Source: Pseudomonas sp. LBUM920 (GTDB taxonomy: Bacteria; Pseudomonadota; Gammaproteobacteria; Pseudomonadales; Pseudomonadaceae). From it: DNA of 64,000 bases. The stretch spans positions 1,593,501 through 1,657,500 of the forward strand of contig NZ_CP027762.1 of the NCBI RefSeq assembly GCF_003852315.1. Direction: 5' to 3'. Within the stretch, counting starts at the first letter, position 1; the number at the start of each line of letters is the position of its first letter. The position numbers and the translations under genes are program-made. This document shows positions 17,686 to 26,182 of the stretch, piece by piece. The notes beneath the pieces are model-generated. The model was not told where the DNA came from, searched no databases, and saw nothing but the letters and a program-made list of their open reading frames with translations.

Positions 17686-18596
17686 TGTTGCACAAGAGCC
17701 TGGTGCGTCGCCTGGATCTGATCACCTTGCAGCTGTTCGTTGCGGTGTTTGAAGAGGGCACATTGACTCGCGCGGCGGCCCGTGAAGCCATTGCGGTATC
17801 GGCCGCGAGCAAGCGGCTGATGGAGCTGGAACAGGTGCTGGGCGTGAGCCTGTTTGTGCGCCGGGCCAAGGGCATGGACCTGACGGCGGCGGGCGAAACC
17901 CTGTTGCACCATGCGCGGCAGATGCTGTTCAACGTCGAAAAAATGGGCCTGGAACTGGGCGAGCACAGCCATGGCGTGCGCGGTTATGTGCGCATGCTGG
18001 CCAATCTGTCGGCGATCATTCAGTTTCTTCCGGAAGACTTGCGGGACTTTTCTGCGCTGCACCCCGAGGTGAAAACCGACCTGGAAGAACGCCCCAGCAA
18101 TGGCGTGGTACAGGGCGTGCTGGACGGCGTGGCCGACCTTGGGATCTGTTCCAGTGACACTGACACCAAAGGCCTGCCCAGCGTGACCTACCGCCACGAC
18201 AAACTGGTGGTGCTGATGCCGGCGGCGCATCCGTTGGCTGCACGCGAGACCCTGGCGTTCGCCGAAACACTCGACAGTGATTACGTTGGCCTGCATGCCG
18301 CCAGCTCGATCAATATGCGCACCCACGCGGCCGCGCGCGAGGCCGGCAAGATGCTGCGCCTGCGCATCCACGTGCCAGGGTTTGATGCGATGTGCCGGAT
18401 GGTTCAGGCGAACATGGGCATCGGTATCCTGCCGCAAAAAGCTTACGAGCTGTTCGGCCGCGCGTTGGGATTGCACGCCGTGCCGCTCACGGATGCCTGG
18501 TCGGATCGCAGCTTGATTGTGGTGATACGTGATCAAGCGCAGCTGTCGCCGGTGAGCCGGTTATTGTTTGACTATCTGCGCACGTCGCTGAAGTAA
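17685..18596 (+). CDS. LysR-type transcriptional regulator
   Basis: 303-aa regulator. The N-terminal winged helix-turn-helix covers about residues 9-66 (ITLQLFVAVFEEGTLTRAA, AAREAIAVSAASKRLMELE) and the periplasmic-binding-like effector domain follows. The start ATG overlaps the TGA of the preceding gene. Of the two directions, the gene is upstream of the CoA transferase / lyase / MFS unit and co-oriented with it, so it may regulate that unit, but a REPIN lies between them. Confidence 0.93.
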   Translation: MLHKSLVRRLDLITLQLFVAVFEEGTLTRAAAREAIAVSAASKRLMELEQVLGVSLFVRRAKGMDLTAAGETLLHHARQMLFNVEKMGLELGEHSHGVRGYVRMLANLSAIIQFLPEDLRDFSALHPEVKTDLEERPSNGVVQGVLDGVADLGICSSDTDTKGLPSVTYRHDKLVVLMPAAHPLAARETLAFAETLDSDYVGLHAASSINMRTHAAAREAGKMLRLRIHVPGFDAMCRMVQANMGIGILPQKAYELFGRALGLHAVPLTDAWSDRSLIVVIRDQAQLSPVSRLLFDYLRTSLK

Positions 18597-18612
18597 ACCA
18601 GCGCCGTGGGCC

Positions 18613-18682
18613 TCATCGCGGGCAGGTCCGGCTCCCACATGGAAACCCGCTCATCTGTGGGAGCCCGGCTTGCCCGCGATAG
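18613..18682. repeat. Compact REPIN-like inverted repeat
   Basis: CATCGCGGGCAGGTCCGGC then TCCCACA on the left and TGTGGGAGCCCGGCTTGCCC on the right form an inverted pair with a loop of only about 20 bp. It belongs to the GGCTTGCCCGCGAT REP family also seen at 9051, 31505 and 36944. Confidence 0.75.
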
Positions 18683-18793
18683 CGATCTGAATGGCGCCGA
18701 CAGGGCGTAACCGTTCGCCATCCACGAACGCTGCTTGCCAACTGACGGTTGGATTTCTCCTACGGCTGTCCTCTAGCCTTGGCCACACATTCC

Positions 18794-18801
18794 AAGAATA
18801 A
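18794..18801 (+). promoter_or_regulatory. Candidate Crc/Hfq CA motif upstream of CoA transferase gene
   Basis: AAGAATAA matches AANAANAA exactly and abuts the AGAGG ribosome-binding site of the CoA transferase gene. Hfq-Crc binds such motifs near the translation start in Pseudomonas to repress catabolic genes while preferred carbon sources are present. Confidence 0.5.
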
Positions 18802-18813
18802 GAGGCACACCCC

Positions 18814-20007
18814 ATGACGGCTCCATTGAGCGGTATCAAGGTGATTGAGATCGGCACCCTGATTGCCGCGCCGTTCGCCGCCCGGCTGATGGCCGAGTTT
18901 GGCGCCGAGGTGATCAAGATCGAAGCCCTGGGCCAGGGCGATCCGCTTCGTAAATGGCGAAAGCTGCACGAAGGCACTTCGCTGTGGTGGTACCTGCAAT
19001 CGCGCAACAAGAAGTCCCTGGCGTTGGACCTCAAGTCAGCGGAAGGCTTGGGTTTGATCAAGCAATTGCTCGGCGACGCCGACGTGCTGATCGAAAACCT
19101 GCGCCCCGGCGGCCTGGAAAAACTCGGCCTGGGCTGGGACGTGTTGCACGCCCTCAACCCCAAGCTGACCCTGGTGCGCATCTCCGGCTACGGCCAGACC
19201 GGCCCTTATCGCGACCGTCCAGGCTTCGGTGCCATCGGCGAGGCCATGGGCGGCATTCGCTACACCACCGGCAACCCCGATTCGCCACCGGCGCGGGTGG
19301 GCGTGAGCCTGGGCGATTCCCTTGCGTCATTGCACGGCGTGATCGGCGCGCTGATGTCGCTGCTGCGGGTCAAGACCGGCCAGGGCGACGGGCAGATTGT
19401 CGATGTGTCGCTGGCCGAAAGCGTGTTCAACCTGATGGAAAGCCTGGTGCCTGAATACGACATGCTCGGCCACGTGCGCGAGCGCAGCGGTGGCGCCTTG
19501 CCCGGCATCGCGCCGTCCAATACCTACCTGACCGCCGACGGTGCCTATGTGGTGATCGCCGGTAACAGTGACCCGATCTACAAGCGTTTGATGACCACCA
19601 TCGGCCGCGCCGACCTGGCCGACGCGCCGGAGTTTGCCCACAACGATGGCCGCGCGGCGAAAAGTGGTTTGCTGGATGCGGCGATCACGCACTGGACCAG
19701 CAGCCTGCCCATCGACCAAGTGCTTGCTGCCCTGGAAACCGCCGAAGTGCCGGCCGGGCGCATCTACTCGGTGGCTGATATCGTCAGCGACCCGCATTAC
19801 CAGGCGCGCGACATGCTGCTCAATGCCGAACTGCCTGGCGGCGTGTCGGTGAAAATGCCGGGCATCGTGCCCAAGCTCTCCGAAACCCCCGGCGCGGTGA
19901 ACTGGCAAGGCCCGAGCCTGGGCCAGCACACCGACGACATCCTCGGCAGCCTCGGCCTGACCGATACCGATATCCAACGCCTGAAAACCTCGGGAGTGGT
20001 GCAATGA
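18814..20007 (+). CDS. CaiB/BaiF (family III) CoA transferase
   Basis: 397-aa enzyme that moves CoA between carboxylic acids. Motifs include the N-terminal GIKVIEIGTLIAAPFAARLM, VLIENLRPGGLEKLGLG, and SGYGQTGPYRDRPGFGAIGE with the glycine-rich loop. The catalytic Asp, equivalent to Asp169 of formyl-CoA transferase, is Asp168 in VSLGDSLASL. The gene overlaps the following HMG-CoA-lyase-family gene by 4 bp (ATGA), and an MFS importer follows. The unit therefore probably imports a carboxylate, activates it to a CoA thioester and cleaves it by retro-aldol reaction. Citramalate or a 3-hydroxy-3-methylglutarate-like acid is a reasonable guess. Confidence 0.9.
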   Translation: MTAPLSGIKVIEIGTLIAAPFAARLMAEFGAEVIKIEALGQGDPLRKWRKLHEGTSLWWYLQSRNKKSLALDLKSAEGLGLIKQLLGDADVLIENLRPGGLEKLGLGWDVLHALNPKLTLVRISGYGQTGPYRDRPGFGAIGEAMGGIRYTTGNPDSPPARVGVSLGDSLASLHGVIGALMSLLRVKTGQGDGQIVDVSLAESVFNLMESLVPEYDMLGHVRERSGGALPGIAPSNTYLTADGAYVVIAGNSDPIYKRLMTTIGRADLADAPEFAHNDGRAAKSGLLDAAITHWTSSLPIDQVLAALETAEVPAGRIYSVADIVSDPHYQARDMLLNAELPGGVSVKMPGIVPKLSETPGAVNWQGPSLGQHTDDILGSLGLTDTDIQRLKTSGVVQ

Positions 20008-20945
20008 TCACCGATTATTCTGACCCGCTGATCGTGCAGGAAGTGTCCCCGCGCGATGGCCTGCAAATCGAACCGACCTGGGTTGAAACCGCCGACAAGA
20101 TCGCGTTGATCAACCAGCTGTCGCTGGCCGGGTTTTCGCGAATCGAGGCAGGTTCATTCGTCTCGCCCAAGGCCATTCCGGCATTGCGCGATGGCGAGCA
20201 AGTGTTCCAGGGCATCGCGCGCAAACCCGGTGTGATCTATGTGGCGCTGATCCCTAACCTCAAGGGTGCCCAGCGCGCCATCGAGTCCCGCGCCGATGAG
20301 TTGAACCTGGTGATGTCCGCCAGCCAGACCCACAACCTGGCGAATATGCGCATGCGTTGCGAGGCCTCGTTGGCGGCTTTTAAAGACATCGTCAGCTTCG
20401 CCGCCGACTACCCGGTGCGCCTCAACGGCAGCATCGCCACCACCTTCGGCTGCCCGTTCGAAGGCAAGATGGATGAAGACCGCGTGCTGCACATCGTCGA
20501 TGCCTATCGCGAGTTGGGCATCCAGGGCATCACCCTGGCCGACACCACCGGCATGGCCAATCCGCGCCAAGTTGCGCGCCTGGTCAAACGTGTATTGCGG
20601 CATGTGCCAGCCAGCGATCTGACCCTGCATTTTCACAACACCCGTGGCCTGGGCTTGTGCAATGTGCTGGCGGCCTACGAGGCCGGCGCGCGCCGATTTG
20701 ATGCGGCCCTGGGCGGCCTCGGCGGCTGCCCGTTCGCGCCGGGGGCGTCGGGCAATATCTGCACCGAAGACCTGGTCAACCTGTGCGACGAGGTCGGGAT
20801 TCACACCGGTATCGACCTGCCGCACCTGTTGCACATGTCCCGCCAACTGCCAGCGCTGCTTGGTCATGAGCTGCCCGGCCAGGTCGCCAAGGCCGGGCGC
20901 AATGGCGACCTGCATCCGCCACCCGATTACATCGCCACCCTGTAA
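20004..20945 (+). CDS. HMG-CoA lyase family protein
   Basis: 313-aa DRE-TIM metallolyase. The metal and substrate motif EVSPRDGLQ is at residues 13-21. HFHNTRGLG carries metal-ligand His residues, and the HMG-CoA lyase signature GLGGCPFAPGASGN has the catalytic Cys at 242. True HMG-CoA lyase splits HMG-CoA to acetoacetate and acetyl-CoA. Family members paired with CaiB-type transferases include (R)-citramalyl-CoA lyase, which gives pyruvate and acetyl-CoA. The absence of leucine-degradation (liu) genes nearby and the coupling to a CoA transferase favour a role other than leucine breakdown. Confidence 0.9.
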   Translation: MITDYSDPLIVQEVSPRDGLQIEPTWVETADKIALINQLSLAGFSRIEAGSFVSPKAIPALRDGEQVFQGIARKPGVIYVALIPNLKGAQRAIESRADELNLVMSASQTHNLANMRMRCEASLAAFKDIVSFAADYPVRLNGSIATTFGCPFEGKMDEDRVLHIVDAYRELGIQGITLADTTGMANPRQVARLVKRVLRHVPASDLTLHFHNTRGLGLCNVLAAYEAGARRFDAALGGLGGCPFAPGASGNICTEDLVNLCDEVGIHTGIDLPHLLHMSRQLPALLGHELPGQVAKAGRNGDLHPPPDYIATL

Positions 20946-21004
20946 CACCGCACCAGACAACAAAAACAATCGGGCGCCGTTGAGCTGCCCGCTGGAGAGA
21001 AAGC

Positions 21005-22336
21005 ATGAGCACTAATACGTTAGAGGCCGGCGCGCGCCCGGCCGCTGAGATCGATGCCGAAAAAGCCCTGGTCAGCAAGGTCGCCTGGCGCGTGATGCCG
21101 CTGATCATGGTGTGCTACCTGTTCGCGTTTTTTGACCGCATCAACATCAGCTTCGCCAAGTTCCAACTGCAAACCGACCTGAGCCTGAGCGACACCGCTT
21201 ACGGCCTCGGCGCCGGGCTGTTTGTGGTCGGCTATGTAATCTTCGAAGTGCCGAGCAACATGATGCTGTACAAGGTCGGCGCGCGGCGCTGGATCGCGCG
21301 GATCATGATGTCGTGGGGCCTGGCCACGGCGGCCATGGTGTTTGTCACCGCCGAATGGCAGTTCTACGGCCTGCGTTTCATCATTGGCGCCATGGAAGCT
21401 GGCTTCGCACCGGGCGTGCTGTATTACCTGACGTTGTGGTTTCCGCAGCACTTTCGTGGACGCATCACCTCGCTGCTGTTTCTGGCTTCGGCCTTCGCGG
21501 GCCTGGTTGGCGCGCCGTTCTCCGGCCTGGTGTTGGAGCATCTCGACGGCGTGCTGCAACTGCGCGGCTGGCACTGGTTGTTTCTGCTTGGCGGCTTGCC
21601 CTGCATCGGCCTGGGTTTTCTGGTGCTGACGCTGCTCAAAGACCGTATCGAAGACGCGCAGTGGCTGACGCCAGCGGAAAAGACCTTGCTGTCCAGCCGA
21701 ATTGCCAAGCATGAGCCCAACACCCACGGTGGTTCATTGCTGTCGGCGATCCGCATTCCAGGCTTTTTGATGCTCGGTTTTATCTACTTCCTGATCCAGG
21801 TCGCGTCCTACGGGCTCAACTTCTGGGCACCACAGTTGATTCGCAGCGCCGGCACCCAGAGCCCGGTGATGATCGGCCTGCTCACCGCGATTCCCTATGT
21901 GTGCGGCGCGATCAGCATGGTGGTGATCGGGCGGCTGTCGGACGCCACCGGCGAGCGGCGCAAGTTTGTCTGCGGCCTGGTGGTGTTGGGGGCGATTGGC
22001 TTTTTCAGCGCCGGGATTTTTGCCGACCACACCACGTTCCTGATCATCGCCCTGGGCATGCTGGGGGCGGGCATCATCGCCTCGATCCCGACCTTCTGGA
22101 CCTTGCCGCCCAAACTGCTGGCGGGCGCGGGAGCCGGTGCGGCCGGCGGCATCGCGGTGATCAACACCCTCGGTCAGTTCGGCGGCATTGTCAGCCCGGT
22201 GATGGTGGGGCGGATCAAGGACCTCACCGGCAGCACCACCCCGGCGCTGTATGTGATTGGCGTGTGCGCCCTGCTGGCCGCGGCTTTGTTGCTGTGGGGC
22301 TTGCCACACAAGTTGCGCACGCTCGACAAGGCCTGA
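21005..22336 (+). CDS. MFS transporter, anion:cation symporter type
   Basis: 443-aa twelve-helix transporter of the ACS family (MPLIMVCYLFAFFDRINISFAKFQ is the typical first helix, interrupted here; GYVIFEVPSNMML is the helix 2 motif). These proteins import organic anions such as tartrate, glucarate, phthalate or 4-hydroxyphenylacetate. Located 59 bp after the lyase gene with a GGAGA ribosome-binding site, it is the likely importer for the acid processed by the two upstream enzymes. An AANAANAA-like stretch (AACAAAAA) lies about 40 bp before the start. The gene ends one base before a convergent gene. Confidence 0.92.
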   Translation: MSTNTLEAGARPAAEIDAEKALVSKVAWRVMPLIMVCYLFAFFDRINISFAKFQLQTDLSLSDTAYGLGAGLFVVGYVIFEVPSNMMLYKVGARRWIARIMMSWGLATAAMVFVTAEWQFYGLRFIIGAMEAGFAPGVLYYLTLWFPQHFRGRITSLLFLASAFAGLVGAPFSGLVLEHLDGVLQLRGWHWLFLLGGLPCIGLGFLVLTLLKDRIEDAQWLTPAEKTLLSSRIAKHEPNTHGGSLLSAIRIPGFLMLGFIYFLIQVASYGLNFWAPQLIRSAGTQSPVMIGLLTAIPYVCGAISMVVIGRLSDATGERRKFVCGLVVLGAIGFFSAGIFADHTTFLIIALGMLGAGIIASIPTFWTLPPKLLAGAGAGAAGGIAVINTLGQFGGIVSPVMVGRIKDLTGSTTPALYVIGVCALLAAALLLWGLPHKLRTLDKA

Positions 22337-22825
22337 TCAGCCTGTCGCTGCCAATGCTCGGGCAGGCGTGCTGCTGAACTGAATCAACACCACGCCGCCA
22401 ATCAACAACAGCGCCCCCAGCACACGGGGCGTTGTCAGTTGGCGCTCCACCAGGCCGAACAGCCCGAAGTGATCGAGCACCAGTGAGGCGAGAATCTGTC
22501 CGGCCATGGCCAAGGCAATGAACCCCGACGCGCCGAGCTTGGGCAACAGCATCAGCGCCAGGGAAATAAAGCACACGCCAAATGCACCCCCGGCCCACAT
22601 CCACACCGGCGCTTTAGTGATAAAGGCCAGGCTCGGCAGGGGTAGACGCAGCGCCAGAATGACCGGCAGCAGCACGATAATACTCACCAACAGTGACGCC
22701 AGCGTGGCCCACAACGGGTGACCGAGCCCGCGCCCGAGGTTTGCGTTGATTGCGCTTTGAAACGGCACCACCGCCCCGGCGATCACCGCCAACGCCAGCA
22801 AACCCAGCCAATGCAACGTCGTCAT
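22337..22825 (-). CDS. DMT family transporter, YdcZ (DUF606) type
   Basis: 162-aa inner-membrane protein with five predicted helices (LLALAVIAGAVVPFQSAINA is the first). This half-length version of the drug/metabolite transporter fold probably works as a dimer. It is convergent with the MFS gene, with no gap between stop codons. It is divergent from a LysR gene that begins about 90 bp upstream and may control it. Substrate unknown. Confidence 0.88.
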   Translation of the reverse strand: MTTLHWLGLLALAVIAGAVVPFQSAINANLGRGLGHPLWATLASLLVSIIVLLPVILALRLPLPSLAFITKAPVWMWAGGAFGVCFISLALMLLPKLGASGFIALAMAGQILASLVLDHFGLFGLVERQLTTPRVLGALLLIGGVVLIQFSSTPARALAATG

Positions 22826-22911
22826 TTCGAATCTCCCAGAGGTTTTGCTGGACTCTAGGCTATTCGTCGCGCAAATTTAAATTCCAAATTCTTATGCTGG
22901 GCATGCAGCCG

Positions 22912-23808
22912 ATGAATGATCTGCGTCGCGTCGACCTCAACCTGCTGGTGATCCTGGAGGCCTTGCTCAGTGAGCAACACGTCACCCGCGCCGCCGAGCG
23001 TTTGCACCTGAGCCAGCCGGCAGTCAGCCACGCTCTGGCGCGTTTGCGGGATCTGTTGGGTGATCCCTTGCTGGTGCGCCAGGGCGGAACATTGGTGCCG
23101 ACCGCGCGAGCCCTGGAGTTGGCGACACCTTTGGCTGAAGCCCTGGCCCAGGTGCAAGCACTGCTGGCACCGAACCGGTTTGACCCGGCGTCGGCCAAGC
23201 GCAGGTTTCGCCTGGCGATGTCGGACTACAGCGCGGCGATTTTCCTGCCGGAGCTGGTCCGCGTTCTGCGCCGTGAAGCCCCTGGCATCGACCTGCAAAT
23301 CGTCCAGGCCAGTCGCGAAGGCATGGTAGACGCCGTGCTCAACGGCGACATCGACCTGGCCGCCGGGGTATTCCCCGATATGCCCGCCGAACTGCGCACC
23401 ACGCCTTTGTTTGAGGAGCATTACACCTGCCTGGTCGACCGCAACAGCCTGCCGTCCAGTGGCGTGCTTGACCTGCCCACCTATTTGTCGCGCCCGCACG
23501 TGCTGTTGGAAATGCGCGGCAGTGGCACCCCGGAAATCGAGCGGGCGTTAACGGCGATTCGTGAACGGCGCCATGTGGCAATTAGCCTGCCGCATTGGGG
23601 CGTGGCGCCGCAGCTGATTCAGGGCACCGACCTGATTCTGACGGTGTCATCCAGGGGGTTGCTCAACATCGATCAACAGCTTCTGCTGGCCGTGCCGCCA
23701 CCGTTTCATATTCCCTCGTTCGCCGTCGAACTGGCGTGGCATGCACGGCGGGGCGGCGATTCGGGGTTGCAGTGGCTGATTGGGCAGGTGCAAGGTGTGC
23801 TGTCCTAA
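22912..23808 (+). CDS. LysR-type transcriptional regulator
   Basis: 298-aa regulator with the NodD/NahR-like N-terminus LRRVDLNLLVILEALLSE and helix-turn-helix RAAERLHLSQPAVSHALARLR. The ATG at 22912 starts the conserved MNDLRRVDLN; in-frame ATGs at 22894 and 22903 would add 6 or 3 residues, and none has a good ribosome-binding site. It is divergent from the DUF606 transporter gene and just upstream of fosA in the same direction. Which neighbour it controls is unknown. Confidence 0.92.
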   Translation: MNDLRRVDLNLLVILEALLSEQHVTRAAERLHLSQPAVSHALARLRDLLGDPLLVRQGGTLVPTARALELATPLAEALAQVQALLAPNRFDPASAKRRFRLAMSDYSAAIFLPELVRVLRREAPGIDLQIVQASREGMVDAVLNGDIDLAAGVFPDMPAELRTTPLFEEHYTCLVDRNSLPSSGVLDLPTYLSRPHVLLEMRGSGTPEIERALTAIRERRHVAISLPHWGVAPQLIQGTDLILTVSSRGLLNIDQQLLLAVPPPFHIPSFAVELAWHARRGGDSGLQWLIGQVQGVLS

Positions 23809-23833
23809 GGCTATCGATCACAGGAAAAAACTC

Positions 23834-24244
23834 ATGCTCTCAGGCTTGAACCACCTGACCCTTGCCGTTACCGACTTGAACCGCAGCGTCAGCTTCTACC
23901 ATGAGCTGCTGCAGCTTAAGCTCGACGCCACCTGGGACCAGGGCGCCTACCTCTCGTTACCCGGTTTGTGGCTGTGCCTGTCGCTCGATCCTTCGCGTTC
24001 AACCACACCTGCGGTGGATTACACCCATTACGCGTTCACCGCCGCCGCCGATGCGTTCGCCGCGCTGGTGGCGCGCTTGCGAGACGCCAAGGTGCAGGAG
24101 TGGCGCGACAACCGCAGCGAAGGTGCCTCGTTCTACTTTCTCGACCCGGATGGGCACAAGCTCGAGGCGCATGTCGGCGACCTGACTTCGCGCCTTCAGG
24201 CCTGTCGCGCCAAGCCTTATGCAGGCATGCAGTTTTACCCGTAG
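23834..24244 (+). CDS. fosA: Fosfomycin glutathione transferase FosA
   Basis: 136-aa vicinal-oxygen-chelate enzyme that adds glutathione to fosfomycin and opens its epoxide. Start is the ATG at 23834 with AGGAAA upstream. The length and motifs match P. aeruginosa FosA: SGLNHLTLAV with metal ligand His7, AVDYTHYAF with His near 64, NRSEGASFYFLDPDGH (the K+/fosfomycin loop), and LEAHVGDL with Glu near 110. A C-terminal CRAKPYAGMQF follows. Chromosomal fosA is common in Pseudomonas and gives intrinsic fosfomycin tolerance. Confidence 0.93.
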   Translation: MLSGLNHLTLAVTDLNRSVSFYHELLQLKLDATWDQGAYLSLPGLWLCLSLDPSRSTTPAVDYTHYAFTAAADAFAALVARLRDAKVQEWRDNRSEGASFYFLDPDGHKLEAHVGDLTSRLQACRAKPYAGMQFYP

Positions 24245-24298
24245 CGCCAGAACGTGCAGAATCGCTGCACCTTTCAATCGCCTGTCAGAGTCGCGTCC

Positions 24299-24940
24299 AT
24301 GACCCCCTCCTTGCTGCTCGCCGTTCTTGCTTCGGGTTTTATCTATGGGATCACGCCTGGGCCGGGCGTCCTGGCGGTATTTGGAATCGGCGCGTCTCGT
24401 GGCCGTCGCGCCGGGGCGGGTTTTCTGTGCGGGCACTTGCTGGGTGATGTGGTGTGGTGCAGTACGGCGCTGGTCGCCATTGTGGGCGCGCGGGAAGTGG
24501 GCAGCAGCGCCTTTGATGTGCTGGGCGTGCTCAGCGGTGTGTATTTGTTCTGGCTTGGCTGGCGGGCGATTCGCACCCAGCGCCGCAGCAGCGATGCGCC
24601 TCAGGGCGCGGCGCGCCATCCGTTCTGGCACGGCATCCTGTTCGGCTTGACCAACCCCAAGGCCTACCCGGTGGCGGTTGCAACCTTTACCGCGCTGCTG
24701 TCCAGCCGTGCCGAGTTGCTGACATGGGCAATGCTGCCGTCGTTGATCTTGTTGAGTTTCATCGGCGGCCTGCTGGCTTACGCGATTCTGATCGGCGTGG
24801 TGGGCGCCCAGCGTGTGCGCACGGTGTACCAGCGGCATGAAATCCTCATCACCCGCCTGTGCGGCGTGATGTTTATCGGCTTCGCCATTAACGCCCTGGC
24901 GCACGCGTTGCCGGGCCTGTTCGGCAGCAAACCGGCTTGA
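24299..24940 (+). CDS. LysE family amino-acid exporter
   Basis: 213-aa membrane protein with six predicted helices. The N-terminal family motif is FIYGITPGPGVLAVFGIGASRG, interrupted here at PGP, and the central motif is GILFGLTNPKAYPVAVATF. RhtB/LysE proteins export amino acids such as homoserine, threonine or lysine. The ATG at 24299 fits the family; an upstream GTG/ATG extension of 15 codons is not conserved in style. It follows fosA by 54 bp, so co-transcription is possible. Confidence 0.9.
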   Translation: MTPSLLLAVLASGFIYGITPGPGVLAVFGIGASRGRRAGAGFLCGHLLGDVVWCSTALVAIVGAREVGSSAFDVLGVLSGVYLFWLGWRAIRTQRRSSDAPQGAARHPFWHGILFGLTNPKAYPVAVATFTALLSSRAELLTWAMLPSLILLSFIGGLLAYAILIGVVGAQRVRTVYQRHEILITRLCGVMFIGFAINALAHALPGLFGSKPA

Positions 24941-24990
24941 GGCGACGACGACCGTTCGTCGCACTGGCGAGTTTTTTCTAAACCTTTGCC

Positions 24991-25014
24991 GCCCTGAAAA
25001 TTCGAATTCAGGGC
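24991..25014. promoter_or_regulatory. Perfect palindromic hairpin before DUF4142 gene
   Basis: GCCCTGAA, an 8-bp spacer and TTCAGGGC form perfect 8-bp arms 46 bp upstream of the DUF4142 start. No T-run follows, so an operator or weak hairpin terminator for the LysE gene are both possible. Confidence 0.35.
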
Positions 25015-25059
25015 GGGGCGTATTTCCCCGCACCTATTTTTGCCCTGGAGGAACCCATC

Positions 25060-25587
25060 ATGAGCCGCATGGCTATCCGGTTACGCACCGCCAGTTTCGC
25101 GATGCTGCTGGGCCTCGGCGCCAGCAATGCTTTCGCCCAGTCGCCTGCTGAATTCATCGAGCAGGCTTCGGCCAAAGGGATGGCCGATATCGAAACCAGT
25201 CGCATGGCCCACGCCAGGACGTCGTCCCAGGAAATCAAGGACTACACCATCGAGGTCATCAACGAACGCACCCTGGCCAACCAGCACTTGGCGGCCATCG
25301 CCAAGAAGCTCGACTTGCCCGTGGCCCCGCGCGAGAAGATCGTCGACAAGGCCGAAACCCTGATGCCTGAACTCAAGGACGGCGACTCCTTTGACGCGGC
25401 CTACACCGCGCAGCAGGTCAAGGAAAACGAAGACGCCATCGCCCTGTTCAAGAAAGAAGGCGCGGCGTCGGATGTGCCAGAGATAAAAGCGCTGGTGGAC
25501 GAGACGCTGCCCAAGCTTGAAGAGCGTCTGCAAAAAGCCCGTGCCCTGGCCTCGACTTACGGTAAAGGTCATCAAGGCGACGGTTGA
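25060..25587 (+). CDS. DUF4142 periplasmic protein
   Basis: 175-aa exported protein. The signal peptide ends at residue 26 (SNAFAQS). The DUF4142 domain is an antiparallel helical bundle (FIEQASAKGMADIETSRMA, interrupted; KDYTIEVINERTLANQHLAAIAKK) of ferritin-like appearance. No metal-ligand set is obvious. DUF4142 proteins are often stress-induced, but the role is unknown. It has a strong GGAGG ribosome-binding site and its own bidirectional terminator, so it is monocistronic. Confidence 0.88.
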   Translation: MSRMAIRLRTASFAMLLGLGASNAFAQSPAEFIEQASAKGMADIETSRMAHARTSSQEIKDYTIEVINERTLANQHLAAIAKKLDLPVAPREKIVDKAETLMPELKDGDSFDAAYTAQQVKENEDAIALFKKEGAASDVPEIKALVDETLPKLEERLQKARALASTYGKGHQGDG

Positions 25588-25606
25588 TTGCCTCACCTGA
25601 AATGAG

Positions 25607-25642
25607 AAACGGCGGTTGGATGATTTCCAACCGCCGTTTTTT

Positions 25643-25644
<2 letters not shown>
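25607..25644. terminator. Bidirectional intrinsic terminator
   Basis: A 14-bp perfect stem (AAACGGCGGTTGGA and its complement), a short loop and eight T residues lie between the convergent DUF4142 and iron-permease genes. The last bases overlap the stop codon of the minus-strand gene. Confidence 0.92.
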
Positions 25645-26068
<424 letters not shown>

Positions 26069-26182
26069 GACCGTTTTTCCTTAATGGGTGGGTGATGAAA
26101 TTATGGACCGCAGCGGTTCTTTGAAATTTCTTTTTACAAAAGCGTCGGTGAGCAAAGTTGTACGTTTTTGTCGCGGTTCGCC

